From: Caulobacter mirabilis
GTDB lineage: Bacteria; Pseudomonadota; Alphaproteobacteria; Caulobacterales; Caulobacteraceae
Length of the DNA: 64,000 nucleotides
Assembly (NCBI RefSeq): GCF_002749615.1
Contig: NZ_CP024201.1
Coordinates: 3,577,001 to 3,641,000 of the forward strand
Reading direction: 5' to 3'
The notes under the pieces were generated by a model. It saw nothing but the letters and a program-made list of their open reading frames with translations, had not been told where the DNA came from and searched no databases. Positions 15,726 through 23,941 of this stretch are shown piece after piece (within the stretch, counting starts at the first letter, position 1; every line of letters starts with the position of its first letter). Both the position numbers and the translations under genes were made by a program.

Positions 15726-16123
15726 TGGCCGAAAGCGCGCCCAAACAATGGCCGGCCTGGCCGGTTCCCGCCGACCTGACCGCCAAGTCGTTCAACGAAG
15801 CCTCCATCGCGCTCTTCGACCTGTTCCGCGCGAGCGCGTCGAACGGCGAGGCGATCATCAGGGGCCGGACCTTCCGCAACTGCCGCCTCGAGGGGCCGGC
15901 CGTGGCGGTGATCGCCGGCGGCTGCAGCTTCGACGCCGTCGACTTCGGCTACGCCAGCGGCGACATCCGCAATCTGGTCATCCGGTCCGCCAATCCCGGC
16001 AAGCTGATCGGCGGCATTCCGTTCCAGGACTGCGTCTTCGAGAACTGCATGTTCTTCGCCGTCGGCTTCGCCGGTCCTGAACCCTTCCTCCAGCAGCTGC
16101 TCGCGCTGAGAACCCCGCAATGA
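15725..16123 (+). CDS. Pentapeptide-repeat-like protein between pheS and pheT
   Basis: This 132-residue protein has no recognised enzyme motif. Residues about 45-115 show aromatic/cysteine ladders at near-regular spacing ([40 protein letters not shown]) as in right-handed beta-helix or pentapeptide folds. The N-terminal 35 residues look helical. It starts 1 bp inside the pheS stop and overlaps pheT by ATGA, so it is made in step with both synthetase subunits. A role with PheST or tRNA-Phe is inference from position only. No signal peptide. Confidence 0.85.
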   Translation: MAESAPKQWPAWPVPADLTAKSFNEASIALFDLFRASASNGEAIIRGRTFRNCRLEGPAVAVIAGGCSFDAVDFGYASGDIRNLVIRSANPGKLIGGIPFQDCVFENCMFFAVGFAGPEPFLQQLLALRTPQ

Positions 16124-18522
16124 AGTTCACTCTCTCCTGGCTCAAGGAGCACCTCGAAACCGACGCCACGGTCGCCCAGGTCGTCGACGCGATGACCATG
16201 GCCGGCCTGGAGGTCGAGCATGTCACCGACCCTGCCGAGACCCTGAAGGCGTTCACGGTCGCCAAGATCGTCGAGGCGGCGCAGCATCCCAACGCCGACC
16301 GCCTGCGCGTCTGCCAGGTCGACACCGTCGACGGCCGCAAGGAGATCGTCTGCGGCGCGCCGAACGCCCGCGTCGGCCTGACCACCGTCTACGCCCCGAT
16401 CGGCGCCTATGTGCCCGGCCTGGACGTGACCCTGGTCGAGAAGCCGGTTCGCGGCGTGATCTCCAACGGCATGCTCTGTTCGGCCTCCGAGCTGCAGGTC
16501 GCCGAAGAGTCCGACGGCATCATGGAGCTGCCCGACAGCCTCGCCGTCGGGACCCCCGCGGCCGAAGCCCTGGGCCTGGAAGCGGTCATCGACTTCGAGG
16601 TCACGCCCAACCGTCCCGACTGGTTGGGCGTCGTCGGCATCGCCCGCGACCTGGCCGCCGCCGGGGTGGGCAAGCTGCGCGATCCCTCGATCCAGCCGAT
16701 CGCCGGGACCTTCCCCTGCCCCTACACGGTCAGGATCGACGGCGACGCCTGCAAGCTGTTCGCCGGCCGTCTGATCAAGGGCGTCAAGAACGGTCCGTCG
16801 CCGGCCTGGCTGCAGGCCAGGCTGACGGCCATCGGCCTGCGCTCGATCAACGCCTTGGTCGACGTCACCAACCTGATCTCCTACGACCGCGCCAAGCCGC
16901 TGCACGTCTACGACGCCGCCAAGCTGGTCGGGACGACGGTCGAGGCGCGCCTCGGCCGCCACGGCTTGAACGGCGACGAGCACCTGATCGCCCTGGACGG
17001 CAAGACCTACGAGCTGACCCCGGAGATGAGCGTCATCGCCGACGCCGACGGCGAACGCCCGGTGGGTCTGGGCGGCGTCATGGGCGGCGAGAGCACCGGC
17101 TGTTCGGACGAGACGATCGACGTCTTCGTCGAGAGCGCCTGGTTCGACCCGATCCGGACGGCGCAGACCGGCCGCACGACCGGCATCACCAGCGACGCCC
17201 AGTATCGCTTCGCCCGCGGCGTCGACACCGGCGCCGTGGTCCCGGCGCTGGAGCTGGCCACCAAGCTGATCCTGGAGCTGTGCGGCGGCGAGCCGTCGGA
17301 GGTCGCCGTCGTCGGCGAGGCCCCGGTCGCGCCCGGCCCGATCCAGTTCGACCCCGCCTACGTCCACCAGCTTGCCGGGCTGAACATCCCGCGCGACGGC
17401 GTGGTCGAGATCCTGACCAAGCTCGGCTTCACGGTCGAGAACGGCCACGCTGAACTGACCGTCACCCCGCCGACCTGGCGGCGCGACGTCGACGGCAAGG
17501 CCGACCTGGTCGAGGAAGTCGCGCGCATCGCCGGTTTCGACGCCCTGCCGGCCACGCCGCTGCCCGAAGTTCCGCCCTCGCCCGGCGGCGTGCTGACCGT
17601 CCGGCAGAACCGCGCCCGCGTCGCCCGCCGCGCCCTGGCCGCCGCCGGCTACGCCGAGGCCGTCACCTGGTCGTTCGTCGCCAACGCCACGGCCACGGCC
17701 TTCGGCGGCGGCGCCCCCGAGCTGGTGCTGGCCAATCCGATGTCGGCCGAGATCGACACCATGCGGCCGTCGATCCTGCCCAACCTCATCGAGGCGGCCG
17801 GCCGCAACGCCCGCCGCGGCTTCCCCGACACGGCCCTGTTCGAGGTCGGTCCGGTGTTCGGCGGCGACCAGCCGCAGGACCAGCACATGGCCGTCGCCGC
17901 CATCCTGGCCCCGCGCGCGCCGCGCGGCTGGGACAAGCGCCCGGCCGAGGACGTGTTCACGGTGAAGGCCGACCTGCTCGCTCTGCTGGAGGAGCTCGGC
18001 GCGCCGGTCGCCTCGCTGCAGACCGCCCAGGGCTCCGCCTCGCCCTGGTGGCATCCGGGCCGCTCAGCCCGCCTGCAGCTGGGTCCCAAGGCGGTCATCG
18101 CCGAGTTCGGCGAACTGCATCCGGCGGTGCTGAAGCAGCTGGATGTCGACGGGCCGGTCTACGGCTTCGAGATCTGGGTGGAGGCCGTCCCCGAGCCCAA
18201 GAAGAAGCCGACCAAGACCCGCGGCGCGCCGGCCCTGTCGTCGCTGATGCCGCTGAGCCGCGACTTCGCCTTCCTGCTCGACGCCGGCAAGGCTTCGGGC
18301 GACCTGGTCAAGGCCGTGGCCGGCGCCGACAAGGCGCTGATCGCCGGCGCGCGGGTGTTCGACGTCTACCAGGGCCCCGGCGTGCCGGAGGGCCAGAAAT
18401 CGGTCGCCGTCGAGGTCTCGGTCCAGCCGCGCGAGAAGACCCTCACCGACGCCGAGATCGAGGCCCTGTCGGCCAAGATCGTCGCGGCGGCGGAGAAGGC
18501 CGGCGGAAAGCTGCGCGCGTGA
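16120..18522 (+). CDS. pheT: Phenylalanine-tRNA ligase beta subunit
   Basis: The 800-residue length is normal for bacterial PheT. In order: tRNA-binding EMAPII-like domain (about 40-150, [23 protein letters not shown]), B3/B4 editing domain (about 200-370, [13 protein letters not shown]), B5 domain (about 400-470), the inactive catalytic-like core, and the C-terminal FDX-ACB anticodon-binding domain (about 705-800, [11 protein letters not shown]...). It pairs with PheS, binds tRNA-Phe and edits mischarged Tyr. Its stop overlaps the VOC gene start (GTGA). Confidence 0.98.
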   Translation: MKFTLSWLKEHLETDATVAQVVDAMTMAGLEVEHVTDPAETLKAFTVAKIVEAAQHPNADRLRVCQVDTVDGRKEIVCGAPNARVGLTTVYAPIGAYVPGLDVTLVEKPVRGVISNGMLCSASELQVAEESDGIMELPDSLAVGTPAAEALGLEAVIDFEVTPNRPDWLGVVGIARDLAAAGVGKLRDPSIQPIAGTFPCPYTVRIDGDACKLFAGRLIKGVKNGPSPAWLQARLTAIGLRSINALVDVTNLISYDRAKPLHVYDAAKLVGTTVEARLGRHGLNGDEHLIALDGKTYELTPEMSVIADADGERPVGLGGVMGGESTGCSDETIDVFVESAWFDPIRTAQTGRTTGITSDAQYRFARGVDTGAVVPALELATKLILELCGGEPSEVAVVGEAPVAPGPIQFDPAYVHQLAGLNIPRDGVVEILTKLGFTVENGHAELTVTPPTWRRDVDGKADLVEEVARIAGFDALPATPLPEVPPSPGGVLTVRQNRARVARRALAAAGYAEAVTWSFVANATATAFGGGAPELVLANPMSAEIDTMRPSILPNLIEAAGRNARRGFPDTALFEVGPVFGGDQPQDQHMAVAAILAPRAPRGWDKRPAEDVFTVKADLLALLEELGAPVASLQTAQGSASPWWHPGRSARLQLGPKAVIAEFGELHPAVLKQLDVDGPVYGFEIWVEAVPEPKKKPTKTRGAPALSSLMPLSRDFAFLLDAGKASGDLVKAVAGADKALIAGARVFDVYQGPGVPEGQKSVAVEVSVQPREKTLTDAEIEALSAKIVAAAEKAGGKLRA

Positions 18523-18902
18523 CCGCCCGGATCGGCGCCCTGACCCTGGTGGTCCGAGACTACGACGAGGCCATCGCCTGGTACACGGGCGTCGCCGGCT
18601 TCACGCTGGTCGAGGACACCGACCAGGGCAGCAAGCGCTGGGTCACTGTCGCCCCCTCGGGCGGCGGTCCCCTGCTGCTGCTGGCCAAGGCCTCGGGCGA
18701 GGCCCAGGCCGCGCGGGTGGGCGACCAGACCGGCGGCCGGGTGGGCTTCTTCCTGCACACCGACGCCTTCGACGCCGACCATGCCCGCATGAAGGCCGCC
18801 GGCGTGACCTTCCTGGAAGAGCCCCGCCGCGAACCCTACGGCAGCGTGGCGGTGTTCGTGGACCTCTACGGCAACAGGTGGGACCTGCTGGAGCAGCGCT
18901 GA
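18519..18902 (+). CDS. VOC-family (glyoxalase/bleomycin-resistance fold) protein
   Basis: This 127-residue protein has one vicinal-oxygen-chelate unit of two beta-alpha-beta-beta-beta modules: [19 protein letters not shown]...GFTLVEDTD at the start and [23 protein letters not shown]...[15 protein letters not shown] at the end. Such proteins bind a metal or hydrophobic ligand; the reaction cannot be told. The GTG start overlaps the pheT stop, so it rides on the pheS-pheT transcript, but no functional link to tRNA charging is known. Confidence 0.87.
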   Translation: MTARIGALTLVVRDYDEAIAWYTGVAGFTLVEDTDQGSKRWVTVAPSGGGPLLLLAKASGEAQAARVGDQTGGRVGFFLHTDAFDADHARMKAAGVTFLEEPRREPYGSVAVFVDLYGNRWDLLEQR

Positions 18903-18985
18903 GCGGACCCTCCCCTCTGGGGAGCATCTTGCCTTCCTGGTCTTTCAGGCCTATCCACAACCTGCACCGACGGAGCCCTGCCGAG

Positions 18986-19123
18986 ATGCCTTCGCGCCTC
19001 GACATCACCGCACGTTACGACGACGCCCTGACCGGCGCCGCGAACGTCGTCGCCTGCACCATGCGCAAAACCGTCATTATTAAGACCGATCCCCCCGGAC
19101 CGGAGCGGCAGCGCGCGTCTTAG
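18986..19123 (+). CDS. Possible 45-residue protein
   Basis: A short ATG frame encodes MPSRLDITARYDDALTGAAN..., ending in a basic Pro/Arg-rich tail. A GGAG lies 10 bases upstream and a strong terminator 28 bases after the stop, so the stretch is transcribed as the end of the pheS-pheT unit. No family is recognised and codon choice is less typical near its end (ATTATTAAG). It could be a real small protein or untranslated tail. Confidence 0.4.
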   Translation: MPSRLDITARYDDALTGAANVVACTMRKTVIIKTDPPGPERQRAS

Positions 19124-19151
19124 AGACCGCCGGCAGATCGCAAGATCACAA

Positions 19152-19183
19152 AGCCCCGCTCCGGAAACGGCGCGGGGTTTTTG
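19152..19183 (+). terminator. Terminator of the pheS-pheT unit
   Basis: CCCCGC-t-CCG-gaaa-CGG-c-GCGGGG forms a stem with a GNRA-like tetraloop, flanked by AAG and followed by TTTTTGCTG. Confidence 0.88.
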
Positions 19184-19224
19184 CTGTGCGGTCTGTCGGT
19201 CCAACCCAACAAGGACCAGAACCC

Positions 19225-19506
19225 ATGCCAAATCCCGCCTACGATCAGAACGACCCCGAAGCCCGCCACGTCCTGCGGTTCGCCGCCGACGGCGCCGCCC
19301 TGGCGCTGGACGCCGTGCGCGCCGCCGTGGCCGCCAGCCCGGCCGAACTGTGCAACTTCCAGCTCAAGGCCGTCGGCGAGCTGGTCGAGGGCGTCCTGCG
19401 CGTCCGCCAGGTCGACGAGGCCGGCGCCCTCAGCCTCTGCCGCCGCCTCGCCGAGCGCCCCGGCGTCCTGTCGTCCAAGGTCGAGCACGTCTGGGGGCGG
19501 GCATGA
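19225..19506 (+). CDS. Small ACT-like protein, first of a tandem pair
   Basis: This 93-residue protein has no assigned family. The second half (CNFQLKAVGELVEGVLRVRQ, then CRRLAERPGVLSSKVEHVWG) has the beta-alpha-beta pattern and RRL...V...W ending seen again in the next protein (RRLEASPFVRRLAFGWQG). I infer that the two are diverged relatives with an ACT-like regulatory fold. It has an AAGGA ribosome site, follows a terminator so has its own promoter, and overlaps the next gene as ATGA, suggesting a complex of the two products. Confidence 0.7.
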   Translation: MPNPAYDQNDPEARHVLRFAADGAALALDAVRAAVAASPAELCNFQLKAVGELVEGVLRVRQVDEAGALSLCRRLAERPGVLSSKVEHVWGRA

Positions 19507-19775
19507 GCGCCGAGGACGGAAAACGGCGGCTGTTCCTGCTGCGCGCGCCCGACGAGCCCGACGCCCTGCCCCGGGTGCTGAACGTCGTGGCGCTGCTGCA
19601 GGCCCGCATCCGGCGGATCGAGGCCGAGCCGGTCGGCGACGGCCTCTCCATCCGCCTGGAGATCGAGGACGCCGGCGAGGACAAGGCCGAGGCCCTCGCT
19701 CGCCGCCTGGAAGCCAGTCCATTCGTGCGCCGGCTGGCTTTCGGGTGGCAGGGCGGCCTCTCCCCGGCTAACTAG
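19503..19775 (+). CDS. Small ACT-like protein, second of a tandem pair
   Basis: The protein has 90 residues. LPRVLNVVALLQARIRRIEAEPVG followed by SIRLEIEDAG and EALARRLEASPFVRRLAFGW resembles the ACT fold of short acetolactate-synthase regulatory subunits (IlvM-like): an early strand and helix, a middle strand pair, then a second helix and strand. No acetolactate synthase gene is in the window, so a role in amino-acid control is only a hypothesis. Its start is coupled to the preceding stop by ATGA. Confidence 0.72.
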   Translation: MSAEDGKRRLFLLRAPDEPDALPRVLNVVALLQARIRRIEAEPVGDGLSIRLEIEDAGEDKAEALARRLEASPFVRRLAFGWQGGLSPAN

Positions 19776-19812
19776 GGCGCCCTTTCGGAACGTCACCTGG
19801 AGCCCCCGTCCG

Positions 19813-20352
19813 ATGATGAACCCCAAACCGAACCTCGAGATCTGGCTGGAACGCGGCCTGTTCGCGTCGCGCTGGCTGATGGCGCCGATGTATGTCGGCC
19901 TGGTCATCGCCCTGATCGGCCTGATCGCGATCTTCTTCCAGGAGCTCATCCACGCCATTCCGCTGCTGCTCAGCGGCCAGGCCGACGCAGAGGACGCGAT
20001 CATGCTGTCCCTGTCGCTGATCGACCTGTCGCTGGCCGGCAACCTGGTGCTGATCGTCATCTTCTCGGGCTACGAGAACTTCGTCTCCAAGCTGGACATC
20101 GGCGAGACCGCCGACCGACCGTCCTGGATGGGCACGGTCGACTTCTCCGGCCTGAAGATGAAGCTGGTCGCCTCGATCGTCGCCATCTCGGCCATCGCCC
20201 TGCTGAAGGCCTTCCTCGCCGCGACCGACAAGGGCGCGGCCATCGACGAGACCAAGCTGCTGTGGCTGGTGATCATCCACCTGACCTTCGTGCTGTCGGG
20301 CGTCCTGCTGGCCCTGATGGACTGGCTGGCCAGCCTCACCGACAAGCACTAG
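19813..20352 (+). CDS. YqhA / UPF0114 family inner-membrane protein
   Basis: This 179-residue integral membrane protein has four predicted helices (MAPMYVGLVIALIGLIAIF; SLSLIDLSLAGNLVLIVIFSGYENFV; LVASIVAISAIALLKAF; LLWLVIIHLTFVLSGVLLALMDWL). The motif SGYENFVSKLD and the WMGTVDFSGLKMKL loop are marks of the UPF0114 family, whose biochemical role is unknown. It stands alone between the ACT-like pair and a convergent gene. Confidence 0.92.
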   Translation: MMNPKPNLEIWLERGLFASRWLMAPMYVGLVIALIGLIAIFFQELIHAIPLLLSGQADAEDAIMLSLSLIDLSLAGNLVLIVIFSGYENFVSKLDIGETADRPSWMGTVDFSGLKMKLVASIVAISAIALLKAFLAATDKGAAIDETKLLWLVIIHLTFVLSGVLLALMDWLASLTDKH

Positions 20353-20362
20353 GCGCCGGCGG

Positions 20363-21292
20363 CTAGCGCCCGGCGCGCAAGGCCGTCAGCCAGCGGCCGT
20401 AGGACGGCGCCAGCGCGCGAAGGACGGCCGCCGCCTCGGCGTCGCGCCCGGTCGTCAGCAGATACTGCAGCGACCCGACCCGCCGCGCCTGTTCCAGCGC
20501 GATGTTCGCCGCGTCCGTGAGACCAATCCGGGCGAGGCCGCTCGCCGCATCGGTCAGCCGCCGCGCACCGACCCGGACGGCGAACCGCACGAGATGGGCG
20601 CGCAGTTCGGCCGGACAGCCGCTCCCGATCCTCTCCGCCAGCGCCTCGGCGGCCTCGCCGTTCCCGATCGTGCCCGGCGACACCCCGACCCCGCGCTCCA
20701 TGGACAGCCATCCGGCCGCCTGGTCCAGAACGCCCCGGACCGCCTCGTCTTCACCGACGGCCCGCAGGCGCCTGAAACCGGTCCTCATCGTGAAGGGCGC
20801 GCCGTAGTCGAGGGTCTCCGCCCGCCAGGCGGCCAGGAAGTCGTCGAGCGGCAGCGTCGCGTGCGGATGGCCCTCCGGATCATGCATCCGCACCCAGCCG
20901 TCCTCGATCGCCAGGACCACCACATAGTGGTCGGCGCCGACGGGGGCGGTCATGGCGGGCTGGAAGCGGAGGTGGCCCATCTCGACCGGCCCGACCCAGA
21001 CCGGCCCACCGGCGAGCGCCGCCCGCAGGCGATCGACGGCCTCCTCCTCGTCGCCGCCCGCCTCGACCGTCGACGTCCAGCCCATCGCCTCCAGGGCGGT
21101 CTCGAAACCCGTCTCGGGCGTCCAGCCATAGGGATCGAAGAACGGCAGCGTCCCGCCGACCAGCTGCATTCCGAAGGGACTGCACGTCGCGATCTCGATC
21201 ACCGCCGGCGACGGCGCCGCCTCGCCGAACATCATCGCGAAGGCGTTGGCGTAACAGTAGGGGCCGGAGCCGACATAGGGAAAATGGGACAC
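20363..21292 (-). CDS. Cysteine-peptidase-fold protein (C39/BtrH-like) with helical tail
   Basis: This is a 309-residue protein. The N-terminal half shows a papain-like triad in the order Cys13 (SGPYCYANAFAMM), His122 (GADHYVVV) and Asp138 (MHDPEG), as in C39 peptidases and the BtrH acyltransferase domain. The C-terminal half (about 165-309) is helical, with TPR-like pairs (ALAERIGSGCPAELRAHLV, ARIGLTDAANIALEQARRVG). It may cut or transfer an acyl/peptidyl group; no substrate carrier or transporter gene is next to it. GTG start with GGAGG 7 bases upstream. It ends 10 bp from the convergent YqhA gene. Confidence 0.75.
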   Translation of the reverse strand: MSHFPYVGSGPYCYANAFAMMFGEAAPSPAVIEIATCSPFGMQLVGGTLPFFDPYGWTPETGFETALEAMGWTSTVEAGGDEEEAVDRLRAALAGGPVWVGPVEMGHLRFQPAMTAPVGADHYVVVLAIEDGWVRMHDPEGHPHATLPLDDFLAAWRAETLDYGAPFTMRTGFRRLRAVGEDEAVRGVLDQAAGWLSMERGVGVSPGTIGNGEAAEALAERIGSGCPAELRAHLVRFAVRVGARRLTDAASGLARIGLTDAANIALEQARRVGSLQYLLTTGRDAEAAAVLRALAPSYGRWLTALRAGR

Positions 21293-21366
21293 GCGTAAGC
21301 CTCCGAACCCAACTCTGGAGGCGCGTGAAGAGCGGCGTATTCCCGCCCAATGTCAACGTCGTGCGA

Positions 21367-21810
21367 CTAGGCCTCTCCCGACGACAAGGCGTCGCGCAGC
21401 TTCCGCACCTGGGCGTTGAGGGCGATCAGATCGTCCACGGCGAACCCGGATCGGCGCAGCAGCGTATCGGTCAGGCAGGCGGTGTCGGCCCGGATCGCCC
21501 GGCCGCGCTCGGTCAGACTGACGTTGACCTGGCGCTCATCCTCCGGGTTGCGGCGGCGCGCGACGAAGCCGGCCTGCTCCAGTCGCTTCACCAGCGGCGT
21601 GATGGTGCTCGGCTCCAGCGCAAGCCGCTCCGCGATCTTGCCGACGGTCTGGCCGTCGGCCTCCCACAGCGTGCTCAGCACCAGATACTGCGGATAGGTC
21701 AGGCCGAGCCCGTCGAGCAGCGGCTTGTAGGCGCGGTTGATTGCGATGGTCGCGCCGTAGAGCTGGAAACAGAGCTGCGCGTCGAGCGGCAGGGGTTCGG
21801 GCTTGGACAC
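21367..21810 (-). CDS. OhrR-type MarR regulator (paralog 2)
   Basis: This 147-residue MarR protein resembles the OhrR at 95-550: [42 protein letters not shown]. The reactive-type cysteine is at about residue 14, and the wing is ARRRNPEDERQVNVSLT. I chose the GTG with AAGGAG 7 bases upstream; the longer frame upstream runs through the operators into the neighbouring gene. It is divergent from a secreted alpha/beta hydrolase, its probable target, and is expected to respond to organic peroxide or a related oxidant. Confidence 0.88.
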   Translation of the reverse strand: MSKPEPLPLDAQLCFQLYGATIAINRAYKPLLDGLGLTYPQYLVLSTLWEADGQTVGKIAERLALEPSTITPLVKRLEQAGFVARRRNPEDERQVNVSLTERGRAIRADTACLTDTLLRRSGFAVDDLIALNAQVRKLRDALSSGEA

Positions 21811-21835
21811 CGTGAATCTCCTTCGTCGCCCTATG

Positions 21836-21926
21836 ATTATCACAAAAATACATATTGCGATAATTTTTCTCTGGACAAGCGCTCCGACCCATGCGCTTAA
21901 ATGATTATCGCGATAATGATTATCGC
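21836..21926. promoter_or_regulatory. Two operator regions between OhrR2 and the hydrolase
   Basis: The AT-rich gap repeats the half-site ATTATC. Region 1 has ATTATCAC (21836-21843) facing ATTGCGATAAT (21854-21864). Region 2 has the perfect palindrome ATTATCGCGATAAT (21904-21917) followed by a third half, ATTATCGC (21919-21926). One region lies near each divergent start, so the regulator probably controls both genes. Confidence 0.78.
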
Positions 21927-21949
21927 AAATCAGAAAGGGAGACCAAGCC

Positions 21950-22738
21950 ATGACCAAGTTCCGCAACCTGATCGCCGCCGCCGCATCCGCCATCGCCGTC
22001 GCCGGCGCCTTGCCCGCCCATGCCGAACCGGCCGGCGCGGTGAAGAACATCGTCCTCGTCCACGGCGGTTTCGTCGACGGTTCCGGCTGGGCCGACGTCC
22101 ACAAGATCCTGAAGCGCGACGGCTACACCGTCACCATCGTCCAGAACCCGACCACCTCGCTGGCCGACGACGTCGCCGTCACCCGCCGCGCCCTGGCCGA
22201 CCAGGACGGCCCGGCCATCCTGGTCGGCCACTCCTACGGCGGCGTGGTGATCAGCGAAGCGGGGACCGACCCCAAGGTCGCCGGTCTCGTCTACATCGCC
22301 GCCTTTGCGCCGGATAAAGGCGAGTCGGTCGGCTCGCTGATCGCCAACCCGGCGCCGGGCGCCCCCGTGCCGCCGATCCTACCGCCGCAGGACGGCTTCC
22401 TGTTCCTGGACAAGGCCAAGTTCGCCGCCGCCTTCGCCGCCGACGTCGAACCGCAGCTGGCCGACTTCATGGCCGACTCGCAGGTCCCCTGGGGCGTCGA
22501 GGCCCTGGCGGGCGCGGTCACGGTCCCGGCCTGGAAGTCCAAGCCGAGCTGGTACCTGGTCGCCTCGGACGACCGCATGATCCCGCCCGCCGCCCAGCGC
22601 GGCATGGCCGGCCGCGCCGGCGCCAAGGTCAGCGAAGTCCGCGGCAGCCACGCCGTCTACGTCTCGCAGCCCCAGGCGGTGGCGGACGTCATTGAGGCGG
22701 CGGCCCGCTCGGCCGGCGCGCAAGCCGCGGCGAAGTAA
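21950..22738 (+). CDS. Exported alpha/beta hydrolase
   Basis: The protein has 262 residues with a signal peptide (MTKFRNLIAAAASAIAVAGALPAHA). The oxyanion HGG is at 38-40, nucleophile Ser95 is in GHSYGG, an acid residue is in VASDDRMIPP and the His in GSHAVYVSQP. Sequence style is that of small esterases found widely with ohrR/ohr-like regulators. It probably cleaves an ester or detoxifies an oxidised product in the periplasm. AAAGGGAG ribosome site; control by the divergent OhrR paralog is inferred from the operators. Confidence 0.9.
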   Translation: MTKFRNLIAAAASAIAVAGALPAHAEPAGAVKNIVLVHGGFVDGSGWADVHKILKRDGYTVTIVQNPTTSLADDVAVTRRALADQDGPAILVGHSYGGVVISEAGTDPKVAGLVYIAAFAPDKGESVGSLIANPAPGAPVPPILPPQDGFLFLDKAKFAAAFAADVEPQLADFMADSQVPWGVEALAGAVTVPAWKSKPSWYLVASDDRMIPPAAQRGMAGRAGAKVSEVRGSHAVYVSQPQAVADVIEAAARSAGAQAAAK

Positions 22739-22760
22739 CAGGCTCGTCCCAGTCGCGTCG

Positions 22761-22792
22761 AAGGCCCCGGAGCTCACGCTTCGGGGCCTTCG
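22761..22792 (+). terminator. Terminator of the exported hydrolase gene
   Basis: AAGGCCCCG (22761-22769) pairs perfectly with CGGGGCCTT (22782-22790). The loop is 12 nt and the U-run short. Confidence 0.75.
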
Positions 22793-22813
22793 TGCGTCGT
22801 CGTCTTACCCGAG

Positions 22814-23257
22814 CTATCCGGCCTTGCGCCGGACCGAGTAGACCTTGTTGGCGATCTTCCAGCCGCCGTCGATCTTCAGCAGGACAAAGTAGTCGGTGAA
22901 CACGGCCGCGCCATGGTCGAGCGTGGCCCTGGCCATCGCCGAGTCCCCGGTGACGTCGATCACGTCGACGGTGCGGGACCGACTGCTCTCGTCGCTCGCG
23001 GGCGTTCCCTTGAACCCCGCAGCGTACTCGTCAACGGTCCATGAAGTGAACTTGCCGCCGCGATTGCCTTCGATATGCGCCGTCGGCAGGAAGGCCGCGC
23101 GAAAATAGGCCGGATCGCCGGTGGCGTGCCCCTTGAAGTAGGTCTCGATCACGGCGCGGATCGCCGCCTCGTCGGCGTTGACCGGCTGAGCGATCGCCGA
23201 TGTCGCGACCAGGGCCGCACCGCATGCGACAAGGCTCGCCAAGGCGCGTCGGTTCAT
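22814..23257 (-). CDS. Exported NTF2-like (lumazine-binding type) protein
   Basis: The protein has 147 residues with a signal peptide (MNRRALASLVACGAALVATSAIAQ). The cone-shaped NTF2 fold is suggested by EAAIRAVIETYFKGHATGDPAYFRAAFLP, AHIEGNRGGKFTSWTVDEYAAGF and FTDYFVLLKIDGGWKIANKVY. Family members bind small ligands or are enzymes; none can be assigned here. I chose ATG with GGGGAAG upstream; a GTG four codons earlier would sit in that ribosome site. It may share a transcript with the DUF1134 gene behind it. Confidence 0.85.
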   Translation of the reverse strand: MNRRALASLVACGAALVATSAIAQPVNADEAAIRAVIETYFKGHATGDPAYFRAAFLPTAHIEGNRGGKFTSWTVDEYAAGFKGTPASDESSRSRTVDVIDVTGDSAMARATLDHGAAVFTDYFVLLKIDGGWKIANKVYSVRRKAG

Positions 23258-23279
23258 CAGCTTCCCCACCAGACCCGTC

Positions 23280-23861
23280 CTAGAACGGCAGGATGTTCCG
23301 TTTGCGGCTATAGGCCAGGTAGCCGACGTTGGCGCCCAGGCGCAGACCGACGCCGGCGCGGATCGGGGCCAGGGTGATCTCGTCGGCGCGCTGGTAGTTC
23401 ACGCCCAGACCGCCGATCGCGTAGGCCGAGCCCTCGACGCCGGGATAGCGGCGGAAGATCATGTCCGGATAGTGCAGGTTGTAGCACAGGGTGAAGACCC
23501 GGCTCGCGTTGCCGCCCCAGTCCCAGCCCACCGACGGCCCCTGCCAGAACACTTCCTGGGTCGCCCGCTCCTTCATGTAGAGCAGGCCCCGGCCGTAGCG
23601 CAGACCGACGGCGACCGCGCCCGCAGCTTCCTCGCCGGCGATGTAGCCGGTGGGCTGGCCGTTGTCCCTGAAGATCCGCTCGATCGCCGCGCCGGCCGCC
23701 TCGGCGGTGACGCCCAGGAAGTCGGAGGCGCCATTGACGATCTCTTCTCTCGAATAGGTCCGCGACGGCTGGCCGCCGGCTTCCTGATAGCCTGAGCTGC
23801 TCGTGGCGCAGGCCCCGAGGCTCGCGGCCATGCCGGAAAGGATCAGGGTGCGGCGGTCCAT
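23280..23861 (-). CDS. DUF1134 family lipoprotein
   Basis: This 193-residue protein begins MDRRTLILSGMAASLGACATSS, a signal peptide ending in a lipobox-like LGAC, so it is probably lipid-anchored. EEIVNGASDFLGVTAEAAGAAIERIF, GYIAGEEAAGAVAVGLRYG and SVGWDWGGNASRVFTLCYNL are the conserved blocks of DUF1134, found mostly in Alphaproteobacteria, function unknown. The ATG at 23861 is preferred over an upstream in-frame start that breaks the signal peptide. Confidence 0.88.
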   Translation of the reverse strand: MDRRTLILSGMAASLGACATSSSGYQEAGGQPSRTYSREEIVNGASDFLGVTAEAAGAAIERIFRDNGQPTGYIAGEEAAGAVAVGLRYGRGLLYMKERATQEVFWQGPSVGWDWGGNASRVFTLCYNLHYPDMIFRRYPGVEGSAYAIGGLGVNYQRADEITLAPIRAGVGLRLGANVGYLAYSRKRNILPF

Positions 23862-23941
23862 GGCTCGGCTCCGAATCGTCTGGAAGCCGTCAAGCTCCCA
23901 TTCCAATGGGACCGGTTTGGGGCGCTAAAGCTAACGCCCCG

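Noticed and set aside
15949..18054. A 701-codon - strand frame over pheT
   Set aside because: It is antisense to an essential gene with every expected domain; composition is that of a shadow frame.
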